The notes under the pieces: generated by a model | The model's database searches: none | What the model saw: only the letters and a program-made list of their open reading frames with translations | Told to the model about the DNA's origin: nothing | Part shown: one piece after another, positions 37,604 through 45,345 of the stretch | How positions within the stretch are numbered: the stretch's first letter is position 1 | How the letters are laid out: each line of letters begins with the position of its first letter | Program-made: the position numbers and the translations under genes | Assembly (NCBI RefSeq): GCF_029525555.1 | Contig: NZ_JAPDHZ010000003.1 | Location: forward strand, 1,364,001 to 1,428,000 | DNA length: 64,000 nucleotides | From: Cohnella ginsengisoli | GTDB taxonomy: Bacteria > Bacillota > Bacilli > Paenibacillales > Paenibacillaceae | Direction: 5' to 3'

Positions 37604-38174
37604 TTAACGAATCTTCCGTCTATCCGCCCGCTTCGACGCCAGCATTCGAATCCATCGCTCAAGCTCGTCGAGCGGGAGCTTGTACAACGTCAGCGCCCCC
37701 GCCTCGGTCCTTGACGCCCCGGGCAAAGACGCGATTCTGCGCAGCAGGCGTCCCGCGTCCGCTCCCGGCAACGACGGCACCCAGAACTGGATATGCCGGA
37801 CTTGCCGCTCGCCGTCGCGGATATCGTCGACAAGCTCGCTTGCCGCGGCCAGCAGCAAGTCCGGCGTGCGGCGCTTCTCTTCGATAAAAAAACACTTCAA
37901 GCTGACAGTTCTCGCGATCCTCGTATTCGCCCGGTCCGGTGCCATAAGCGAATCCATAGGCGCCTACGTTCTCGTACGTATCTTCGCAATGGATCATCGT
38001 CGACCTGCCGAGCACGAGCGGACTCGCGAGAAAGCTTAGTTTGACCGCAAACGAATAAGGGAGACGAAGACTGGCGTGACGCGATATTAAATAACGGAGG
38101 TAGGAGGCGTGGTCCATCTCCAGCTCGCAGCGCCTGAATATGCAGTTCGCATGGAGAAACGCTCTGCCGTTCAC
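37604..38174 (-). CDS. GNAT-like protein, unknown substrate (frameshifted at 37886-37892)
   Basis: GTG 38174 follows GGGAGG at 8 nt. The frame is broken at a T7 run on the minus strand (37886-37892). With six T the two halves join as NCQLEVFFIEEKRRTPD, giving about 189 residues. The order of strand (CQLEVFFI), long helix (PDLLLAAASELVDDIRD), strand (RHIQFWVPSLPG), helix (LLRRIASLPG) resembles the core of GNAT acyltransferases, but I see no clear acyl-CoA loop. It is the last gene of the ABC-cNMP operon. The family assignment is tentative. Confidence 0.6.
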
Positions 38175-38179
38175 CGTCT

Positions 38180-38348
38180 CTACCTCCCGTTCTTGATGGA
38201 ACGAAGCTGCTCCGCCGTCTTCTGCGCGGAGCGGCCCGACTTCTTACTGCTGCGGCTTAGCGCGGAGATTGTCATTCACGATGACGATTCTGCCGAAACC
38301 GCTGCCCTTCTTGTCGCCCTTATCGATCGTTGGGGGAACCGGGAACAT
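38180..38348 (-). CDS. Small lysine-rich ORF in the ABC/GNAT operon (possible peptide substrate)
   Basis: ATG 38348 lies 8 nt after GAAGGAGG, one of the best ribosome sites in the window. The frame as written gives 34 residues (MFPVPPTIDKGDKKGSGFGR, then IVIVNDNLRAKPQQ) and stops at 38244. The neighbouring frame stays open from there to 38180 (SSKKSGRSAQKTAEQLRS, then IKNGR), ending 5 nt before the next gene. A single extra base, as seen in both neighbours, would make one protein of about 54 residues. It has no Cys and many Lys, Arg and Ser in its C-terminal half. Confidence 0.5.
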
Positions 38349-38393
38349 GTTCTCGACCTCCTTCGACAAAAATTGGATATGCATCCATCTCAA

Positions 38394-38910
38394 CTATACA
38401 CGATTCCATTTGCCGAGCATAGACAGAATGTGTTCGATATCGCCTGCGTAAAGCGTCTCTTCGCCCAAAGCGCCGTTACGCGCGCCGTAAGGCCGGACGA
38501 ACTTCGCGTAAAGCCGGTTCAGGTATTTGTTGTCGGATTGCGCGGACAGCCGTACTTCCCGCACCTCGGGATGCCGCTCCGCGATCGATCGAATCGTAAA
38601 GCCGAAGCCGTCCAGAAATACGCGGGTCCCCCCGATGCGAGCGGACGGCGAGTGCCAGGTCGATCAGCGCGATCTCTTTGTCGTTGAACGCTTCCTCCCT
38701 CGTCCCGTGGTAGTAAGCGCCCAGTCCCACCGCTTCTTCGCCTTCTCTCACCAACACGATAGATCCCTCGGCGATGTAGTGATAGGCGAGGGTAACCGTA
38801 TCGAGCACCGAAAAGGAAGGATGCACGTCGCGCATATGTTCGAGCAGAAACAGGCTGGCTTGCGCAAAATCGTCATCCGTCGCGCATACCGCGCATTGCA
38901 GCGCCGTCAT
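38394..38910 (-). CDS. GNAT-family N-acetyltransferase (frameshifted at 38628-38633)
   Basis: ATG 38910 follows AAAGGAGAGG. The N-terminal half (EEAVGLGAYYHGT, EIALIDLALAVRSHRG) breaks at a G6 run on the minus strand (38628-38633). With five G it continues TRVFLDGFGFTIRSIAERHP, VREVRLSAQSDNKYLNRLYA, about 171 residues. The beta4-RGxG-like turn (SHRGTRVF), then a long helix, a strand and NKYLNRLYAKF is the GNAT fold. The RGT turn is a shortened form of the acyl-CoA pyrophosphate loop. The substrate is unknown. It lies 28 nt after the ABC gene, in its operon. Confidence 0.72.
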
Positions 38911-38938
38911 ATAAACCTCTCCTTTCGCATCCTGCCGC

Positions 38939-41068
38939 TCAAGCTCTCCGCTCGAGGGCGCGGCTCAATTCGTCGCGAAGCTGCGTCGAACCGCTCAGCA
39001 GCCGCTGAAACGTTTCCCGGCGCATCGACAGCAGCACGGAAGGACCCAACGCGCGCACGGTGGCGGTCCGCGGCACTTCTTTCATAAGCGCGATCTCGCC
39101 GAAATAATCGCCGTCCTGGAGCGTCGCGACGCGTCGTTCGCCGGAATCTTCAAACTGCTTGGTCACTTCGAATTTGCCGCGCACGATAATATAGAAGGTA
39201 TGGCCTTCCTCGCCTTCCCGGACGATCGCCTCTCCTTCCCGGCACGTCTGCGTCGAGAAGGCGGCGGACAGACTGCCCAGCAGTCCGGCATCGACGCCGG
39301 CCAAAAACGGCAGCCGCGCCAGCCAGCCTGTATTCACGTCCGCATGCAAGCCGTCCTCGGACAGCCGGAAGCCTTGCTGCTTCTCCCACAACCGCGCATA
39401 AGCGCCGCCGCGGCTGAGCAGATCCTCATGCGTGCCGCTCTCGACCACCTCGCCCCGGTCGAACACATGGATGCGATCCGCCTCGACGACCGCAGACAGC
39501 CGGTGCGTCACCGCTACGACCGTCTTGCGCCCGCGCAACGACAAGATTAGCTCGTTCACCAGCGCTTCTGACGCCGGGTCCAGCGCCGAGGTCACTTCGT
39601 CCAGCAGCAGCACGTCAGGATCGCGAAGCAGCGCCCGGGCCAGCGCGATGCGCTGGCGCTCGCCGCCGGAGAAGCTGCCGCCCTCTTGCCGAACCATCGT
39701 ATCCAGTCCCTCGGGCCAACGCGCGACCGCCTCTTGCAAGCCTGCCTTGCGCGCCGCGTCGTTCACGTCGGCCTCGCTCAGGCCTTGCTTGTCCAGCAGC
39801 AGATTGTCCCGGACGGACGCATTGAACAAAAACGTGTCCTGTCCGACAAGAAGCGCCAGCTCCCGCAGCCGCCGCTCCCCGATCTCGCGCAGGTCGACGC
39901 CGTCCATCGCGACTTGCCCCTGCCTCGGGTCGTAAAGCCGCGCAAGCAGCTGCAGCGCCGTACTCTTGCCTGAACCGCTGGCCCCGACGAACGCCGTGTA
40001 GCTGCCGCCCGCAATACCGAGCGACACGCCGCGAAGCTGGTCAGTTCCCGCTTCGTAGCCAAAGGTGACGCCGTCCATCGCGATCTCCCGAATCGGAGCC
40101 ATGGGCGAACGAGGCTCGGCAGGCTCCGGCACTTCCGGTTCTCGCGTCAACAGCTCGCCGATCCTGGCGAAACTCACCCGCGCCTCGATGATGCCTGGAA
40201 TAAGATAAGTCAGGTTGGTCGCGGACTGGCCGACCGTCATGAACAGCGTAAAGAAAGCCATAAAGCCGCCGATCGTCAGCTGGTCGCGGAAGATCAGGTA
40301 ACCGCCGTACCCGATCATCGCGCCGTTCAGCACCATGAGCGACACCAGCGGCAGACGTTCCATCCAAGAAGTGACGAGGCGGAGCCGCAACCCGTTTTTC
40401 AGCATCTCCCCGATGAGACGAGCGGACAGATGGCGCACCCGCTCCTGCTGATGGAGGCTGCGGATCGTCTTGTGTCCTTTCACGGTCTCGTCGATCGCGT
40501 TCATGAAGCGCTCCTGCGACGACTTCAGCAGCTGCTGGCCGGCTTCGGCCCTGCGCTGCAGCAGCTTGGGCCCCGCGATCATGAGCGAGGCGCCCGCGAG
40601 CATGATCAGGGTCAGCCTCCAATCGAGCGCGAACAGCATGCCGATCCCCAGGCATGCGCTGAGCGTCTGCGCGAACAGCATCGGCACCGTCGCCCCTACG
40701 GTGCGTTCGACCGAAGCGGTATCCGTCGTGAAGCGTGCGACCAAGTCGCCCGTGCCGTAATCCCGGTAGAAGGAGATCGATTGACGCTGAAGGCGCTCGA
40801 ACAGATCGAGACGAAGCTTCGCGGTGCCTTGGCCGACCAATTTTCCGAGCGCATAGTCTCCGTACAGGGAGGCCGCGATCGACAGCAGGCCCGCTCCGAT
40901 CAGCAGCCCAAGGATCAGGGCGAACGCGCCGCCGTCCTTGGGGACGAACGCTTCGTCGACCAGATACTTCAGACTGAGCGGAGCGGCGACCGCGTACGCG
41001 GCTTCGATCAGGAGGCAGAGCAGGAGCAGGGCGAGCAGCCCTCTGTAGGCGGTGAAATATTTCAGCAT
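38939..41068 (-). CDS. ABC exporter with C-terminal cyclic-nucleotide-binding domain
   Basis: The 709-residue half-transporter has a six-helix exporter domain (residues 1-310), a nucleotide-binding domain with Walker A FVGASGSGKSTALQ, signature GGSFSGGERQRIALARAL, Walker B VLLLDEVTSALD and the H-loop VTHRLS. It then has an extra C-terminal domain of about 125 residues (FSTQTCREGEAIVREGEEGH, GEIALMKEVPRTATVRA) of the CRP/cNMP-binding type. No C39 peptidase is present. Standard exporters lack the cNMP domain, so export may be gated by a ligand. It is the first gene of a four-gene operon and has its own promoter. Confidence 0.9.
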   Translation of the reverse strand: MLKYFTAYRGLLALLLLCLLIEAAYAVAAPLSLKYLVDEAFVPKDGGAFALILGLLIGAGLLSIAASLYGDYALGKLVGQGTAKLRLDLFERLQRQSISFYRDYGTGDLVARFTTDTASVERTVGATVPMLFAQTLSACLGIGMLFALDWRLTLIMLAGASLMIAGPKLLQRRAEAGQQLLKSSQERFMNAIDETVKGHKTIRSLHQQERVRHLSARLIGEMLKNGLRLRLVTSWMERLPLVSLMVLNGAMIGYGGYLIFRDQLTIGGFMAFFTLFMTVGQSATNLTYLIPGIIEARVSFARIGELLTREPEVPEPAEPRSPMAPIREIAMDGVTFGYEAGTDQLRGVSLGIAGGSYTAFVGASGSGKSTALQLLARLYDPRQGQVAMDGVDLREIGERRLRELALLVGQDTFLFNASVRDNLLLDKQGLSEADVNDAARKAGLQEAVARWPEGLDTMVRQEGGSFSGGERQRIALARALLRDPDVLLLDEVTSALDPASEALVNELILSLRGRKTVVAVTHRLSAVVEADRIHVFDRGEVVESGTHEDLLSRGGAYARLWEKQQGFRLSEDGLHADVNTGWLARLPFLAGVDAGLLGSLSAAFSTQTCREGEAIVREGEEGHTFYIIVRGKFEVTKQFEDSGERRVATLQDGDYFGEIALMKEVPRTATVRALGPSVLLSMRRETFQRLLSGSTQLRDELSRALERRA

Positions 41069-41092
41069 ATATTCTCCCTTGCCGTTGCGAGC

Positions 41093-41143
41093 GGTTGATC
41101 GCTTGATAGATCAACCATAGCTTACCATTTCAAAAAGTGTCAA
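41093..41143 (-). promoter_or_regulatory. Promoter and operator-like inverted repeat of the ABC-cNMP operon
   Basis: TTGACA (41138-41143), 18 nt and TATGGT (41114-41119) on the minus strand. Overlapping the end of the -10 box and the start point is a perfect 8-bp inverted repeat, GGTTGATC (41093-41100) / GATCAACC (41109-41116), with an 8-nt spacer. That is a typical repressor position, so the operon is probably regulated. Confidence 0.75.
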
Positions 41144-41158
41144 TCCTTGTCGGACCGA

Positions 41159-41202
41159 CAAAAAAAGAAAACCTCTCTGCCCGAAAACGGAGACAGAGAG
41201 GC
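41159..41202 (-). terminator. Terminator of the 41270-42616 gene
   Basis: CCTCTCTG and CAGAGAGG form an 8-bp stem, followed on the minus strand by TTTTCTTTTTTT. Confidence 0.85.
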
Positions 41203-41269
41203 GCTAGGCAGACTGACAGGTCTACCGCTTCATAGCGAAAGAAATGACGATCTGATCAGTGAGATCCGG

Positions 41270-42616
41270 TTAAGCTTTTGCAGGATTCTTTTGCAGGTAG
41301 TTCAATGCCAACTCGATATAAGGGTACGTACCTTCCAGTCTGGATATGAATTCGGCTTTATTGCGAAAAGCGAGAAAGTATGCTTCCACTTCCAATGCTC
41401 GATAATTCTTGAACTTAAAAGGAAGAAGCCCGTTTTCCATCATCTCACTCAACACGGAAATCAAATAGCTTCTTTCCTCCTGATGGGTCAGGTATATGTT
41501 TAGACAGGTTCGATTTGATTCCATTTTATAAATAATGCGAAATTTATTGTTCTCATATCCAAATTCGGCCCCCTGAGACATCCATTGTGCGAGCGTCTCT
41601 CTTCGGACTGAAAACCCTATGCTCTCATAATAAGGATCGGCAGATTGCTCCAGCGCTTCATTCAGATCGAAGCTTTCATGAATCTGAGCTTCCAAATAAG
41701 GAATTCCAATGGCAAGTATTTTTTCCAACGCGAGCTTCAGCTGTTGCTTCAACGCTTTTTCCGATTTATATACGTAGGTTTCTTTGAGCCCTGCGGCCTC
41801 CTGCTTAAAATATTCCTCCGGCGGTAGGTCACTTGGATAATGATATCCGACCTTCAGTTCACCCTCGCCAAAATGGAAAGATACATAATACATAAATTCG
41901 CCGATCATTTTTTTGAAATACAAGTTATGATATTTGCCGTGTCGTTCCGACTTCTCGGGGTCTTCCACATAACCTTGTATTCGCAGCTCTTCCCCGCAAA
42001 CGTCAACGATTATTTTGCTGACCGATATGGGCTTTTTCCCCGATAATTGCTGTGCCTCATACCTCTCCAGTGTCTCCGGATCGGATTGGGCGAAAAAATC
42101 GTATTCAAATTGTTCGATATCCCGCCAAGCGAATGCCCTCTTTAAAATCGCGAGCACTTCGTAATGCTCCGTCTCGGCTTGAATCAAGTCGATCTCGCCC
42201 GGGTTTTCCGCATAGGGCTTTAACCGCTCATAGGAAGAGATTTTTGTCTTGTTGCCTTCCGCCTCGCCCATTTCGCGATGATCATAAGCGATTTGCTCCC
42301 CATGATCAAAGACAGAAAGCTCCATATAGTAATCGGCAAAAAATTTAAAGTCAATGACAACGGCGTTCAGCGCTAAAGACAGCGATTGTGCGCGTTTAGG
42401 AGAACTATATAGTCCGTTCTTAAGCGCAAGCGCAGTCCATTTGCCGCCCGCCGGAAAGGCATAGACTTGCAGCTTTGACTTCGACGCCCACGCTTGAATG
42501 GCAGCCGTATCAAATGATTGAATCAATAGCAACACGGAATTTTGACTCACTTCGCTCGCTCCGCTCCCTTTGAAAGAAAATGAACCGAAATGATGAATAG
42601 AGGCGTATGGCATCAT
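41270..42616 (-). CDS. Unknown protein, AT-richer than its surroundings
   Basis: The frame is about 448 residues from ATG 42616; the longer frame from 42661 overlaps the terminator of the preceding gene and is unlikely. No good ribosome site is seen, so the start is uncertain. It has no signal peptide, membrane helix or motif I recognise. It is rich in Glu, Tyr, Phe and Lys, with segments like AFAWRDIEQFEYDFFAQSDP and YYVSFHFGEGELKVGYHYP. Its base composition is clearly lower in GC than the flanking genes, and it is isolated between two terminators, which suggests acquisition by transfer. Confidence 0.6.
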   Translation of the reverse strand: MMPYASIHHFGSFSFKGSGASEVSQNSVLLLIQSFDTAAIQAWASKSKLQVYAFPAGGKWTALALKNGLYSSPKRAQSLSLALNAVVIDFKFFADYYMELSVFDHGEQIAYDHREMGEAEGNKTKISSYERLKPYAENPGEIDLIQAETEHYEVLAILKRAFAWRDIEQFEYDFFAQSDPETLERYEAQQLSGKKPISVSKIIVDVCGEELRIQGYVEDPEKSERHGKYHNLYFKKMIGEFMYYVSFHFGEGELKVGYHYPSDLPPEEYFKQEAAGLKETYVYKSEKALKQQLKLALEKILAIGIPYLEAQIHESFDLNEALEQSADPYYESIGFSVRRETLAQWMSQGAEFGYENNKFRIIYKMESNRTCLNIYLTHQEERSYLISVLSEMMENGLLPFKFKNYRALEVEAYFLAFRNKAEFISRLEGTYPYIELALNYLQKNPAKA

Positions 42617-42646
42617 TTTATCTAACAAACGCTTTTTTACACACAC

Positions 42647-42689
42647 AAAAAAAAACTCCAAGCCTTTGTAGGAAAGGTTTGGAGTTTTT
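42647..42689 (-). terminator. Terminator of the guanine permease gene
   Basis: On the minus strand AAAAACTCCAA-ACCTTT pairs with AAAGG-CTTGGAGTTTTT, followed by more T. It lies 14 nt after the permease stop. Confidence 0.9.
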
Positions 42690-42703
42690 CTGATAAAGTA
42701 TGC

Positions 42704-44096
42704 TTACCCTTCAGCGCCGATGAACACATAACGCGCGATGACGAGCACGAACAGCACCCACATCAGCCAGTGAACCTGGTATTTCTTTTTGCCGGCCAGG
42801 TTCGCGATGACGGCCAGCACCACGTACGAGATAATGCCGAAAGAGATGCCGTTGGCGATGTTGTAGGTGAACGGCATCATGGCGATCGTCAGGAACGCCG
42901 GAATGCCGACGACGAGATCCTCGAAGTCGATCTCCTTGACGGACTGCATCATGAGCACGCCGACGATGATGAGCGCCGCGCTCGTCGCCGGGGACGGCAC
43001 GAGCAGCGCGATCGGCGCGAGGAACAGCGACAGCAGGAACAGCACGCCGGTCGTCGAAGATGTCAGACCCGTACGGCCGCCTTCGGCGATGCCGGCGGAG
43101 CTCTCGACGAACGCGGTCATCGTGCTCGTGCCGAGCATGGCGCCGCCGCTGACGGCTACGGCGTCGACGAGCATCGCTTTGCCGACGAGCTTGCGTCCCT
43201 TTTCCTTGTCCTTGAAGAAGCCCGCGCGGTTGGCCGTACCGACCATCGTGCCGAACGTATCGAACAGCTCGACGAACGTGAATGTCGCGATGGCCGAGAG
43301 CAGACCGGTCGTCAGCAGGTCGGCAAAGTCGAAGTCCCAGAAGTTCAGCTTGCTGAAGTTCGGCACCCAGTCCGCGGACTTCAGCGAGTCGAAGCTGACG
43401 ACGTCCACGCCGGGGATGGCGCCGATGAGCGTCGTGAGCAGGATTCCGTAGAGAATGGCGCCGCGAACGCGGAGCACCATCAGCGCGCTGATGATCAGCA
43501 GGCCGAGCACGGTCAGCCATACGGAAGGCTCGGTAATGTCGCCAAGGTGGAAAATCGTCTCGTTGCTGTTCAGGTTGCTATAGGAGCCGGCCGCGTAATC
43601 CGCGAACGGGCTCAGCGAGATCGTCAGCAGGCCGCTGCCTTTGAGACCGATGATCGTGATGAACAGGCCGATGCCGACCGTGATCGCATACTTGATGCTG
43701 TCCGGGATCGCGACGATCAGCATCTGGCGAATCTTGGTGACGGTCAGAATAATGAAGATAATCCCCGAAATGAATACCGCGGCCAGCGCCATGGACGGCG
43801 ATATCTCGTGCCCTGTCGCTTTGGACGCTACGACCGTCGTCGCGAAGTAGGCGTTGAGCCCCATGCCCGGCGCCAGCGCGACCGGGAAATTGACGAACAA
43901 GCCCATCGCAAGCGTGAAAATACCGGCGCCGAGCGCCGTTGCGAGGAAGATGCCGTACGTGTCGAGCCCCGATCCCCCCGAGCACCAGCGGATTGACCGC
44001 CAGGATGTACGCCATCGTCATGAACGTCGTGATGCCCGCCATGATTTCCGTGCGTACGTTCGAACCGAACTCCTTCAGCTTAAAGAAACGTTCCAT
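42704..44096 (-). CDS. pbuG: Guanine/hypoxanthine permease, NCS2 family (frameshifted at 43974-43979)
   Basis: ATG 44096 begins MERFFKLKEFGSNVRTEIMA, the usual start of the AzgA-like PbuG/PbuO group. The frame breaks at a G6 run on the minus strand (43974-43979) in NPLVLGG. With five G it reads SGLDTYGIFLATALGAGIF and then continues, about 463 residues. It has roughly twelve membrane segments, ALAPGMGLNAYF and GTSTMTAFVESSAGIAEGGRTG, both diagnostic of this branch. It imports guanine or hypoxanthine by proton symport. A guanine riboswitch and terminator lie upstream. PbuG is preferred over adenine specificity because of the riboswitch. Confidence 0.9.
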
Positions 44097-44143
44097 CGTC
44101 TCCAAAGCTCCCCCTTTCGCCCTTTTAAAATTGGCGCCACAAC

Positions 44144-44178
44144 CAAAAAAAACCTAGAAGATGCTTCTCCTAGGTTCC
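44144..44178 (-). terminator. Attenuator terminator of the permease leader
   Basis: AACCTAG-GAGAAG and CTTCTAGGTT form a bulged stem followed by eight T on the minus strand, between the riboswitch and the permease start. Confidence 0.8.
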
Positions 44179-44243
44179 GCATAAAAACGCGTTCTCATGC
44201 GCGGAGCGCGATCGCTTCGATCGCCGCTCCGCCTTGCGCGTTT

Positions 44244-44309
44244 TTCGTAGCCAGGTCCTTTGCGGTGACCTTGTAGAGACATCCGGGCCAATCCCCGGAA
44301 ATATACGAA
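44244..44309 (-). promoter_or_regulatory. Guanine riboswitch of the permease gene
   Basis: P1 arms TTCGTA and TACGAA enclose a purine aptamer with GTCTCTAC, the P3 segment ACCGCAAAGG and the J3/1 segment CTGGCTACG. The specificity base is C, so the ligand is guanine or hypoxanthine. With the downstream terminator it should act as an off-switch for base uptake. Confidence 0.9.
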
Positions 44310-44346
44310 TCGATATGCAATTGTTTTAAGTTATGGTCACTCGCCT

Positions 44347-44376
44347 ATTCTAGAGCCGAAATTTGTCGGGTGTCAA
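44347..44376 (-). promoter_or_regulatory. Sigma-A promoter of the permease gene
   Basis: TTGACA (44371-44376), 18 nt and TAGAAT (44347-44352) on the minus strand, about 35 nt upstream of the aptamer. Confidence 0.8.
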
Positions 44377-44516
44377 CAGAAAACTGAATATTAACGACCA
44401 AAACGATTGTTTACGTTAATGAATTAGCAAATATATCAAACAATCGACTGTAAATGTATAATGAAAGCGGAATCAAAGTGAACATTGGAATGAACTGCGC
44501 CGTCATCCTTGCCGCC

Positions 44517-45296
44517 TCACCGCAGCTTAAGCGCCAGCAAACCGAGATACTCTTTGAGGGCCGTCCCCGTCGTGGCGGCAGCCGAGCTGCCGGGCGCGAG
44601 CAAGCCGGGGTAAAAGGAGAACCGACCTCTGCTCGAGAGATAGTCCGTCGGAAAAGGTTCGGCTTCGACGTCGGCCAGACGGAATTCCCGTACGGCCCGC
44701 GGCATGTGAAAAGCGGAAGTGACGAGAATCGGATGCGTCAAGCCGGACGCCCGAAGCAATGCCGCCGTGTAGACGGCATTCTGTTCGGTGTTCAGCGAGC
44801 GGTTTTCCACGAGGATGTCGCTGTCCGCCACCCCAAGCTCGATCAGCTGCCTTCTGGCGATATCCGCTTCGTTGCCGCTGTCGGAGAAGACTTGTCCGCC
44901 CGAGAAAAGAATCGGCAGCCCCGTCGTCCGGTGAAGCCGGACCGCAGTCAGCAGCCGGTTGGCCGCGCCGCCGGACAGATTGCCCTCGCCGCCGAGGTCG
45001 GGCGTCCCGCGAGTAGCCCCGCCTCCCAGCACGACGATGACGTCGCCGCTCACCGCGTTCGGTTGGTCGTATTGCCTTTCGAGCCCTTTGATCAGCGGCT
45101 GGCTCGTTAACGGGATGACCGAGAGATAGAGCAGCAGCGCGACGGCGGCGATCAGCAGCGCCGGCCGACGCGACTTTCTCCATAGCCAGGCCGAAGCCGC
45201 GAGCAGCGACAGAACGAAGATTCCCGGCGGCAGCACGAAGCTGTAAATGAACTTAATGATATAAATCAGCTTGATGCCCTCCCCTCGACCGGTCAT
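44517..45296 (-). CDS. YdcF/ElyC-family membrane protein (DUF218)
   Basis: This 259-residue protein has two N-terminal membrane helices (FIYSFVLPPGIFVLSLLAAS and RPALLIAAVALLLYLSVIPL). They are followed by the DUF218 domain: GDVIVVLGGGATRG, LPILFSGGQ, ILVENRSLNTEQNAVY and ILVTSAFHMPRA. The family is linked to envelope and lipid-carrier physiology, but its reaction is not defined. The start follows AAGGG at 7 nt. It is 49 nt downstream of guaA and probably co-transcribed. Confidence 0.88.
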   Translation of the reverse strand: MTGRGEGIKLIYIIKFIYSFVLPPGIFVLSLLAASAWLWRKSRRPALLIAAVALLLYLSVIPLTSQPLIKGLERQYDQPNAVSGDVIVVLGGGATRGTPDLGGEGNLSGGAANRLLTAVRLHRTTGLPILFSGGQVFSDSGNEADIARRQLIELGVADSDILVENRSLNTEQNAVYTAALLRASGLTHPILVTSAFHMPRAVREFRLADVEAEPFPTDYLSSRGRFSFYPGLLAPGSSAAATTGTALKEYLGLLALKLR

Positions 45297-45345
45297 GAAA
45301 AATCCCTTCTATTTGCCGATGGCGCAAATAAAAGGGATTCGCTTG

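Noticed and set aside
42616..42661. Start of the unknown protein at 42661
   Set aside because: It would begin inside the terminator hairpin of the permease transcript.
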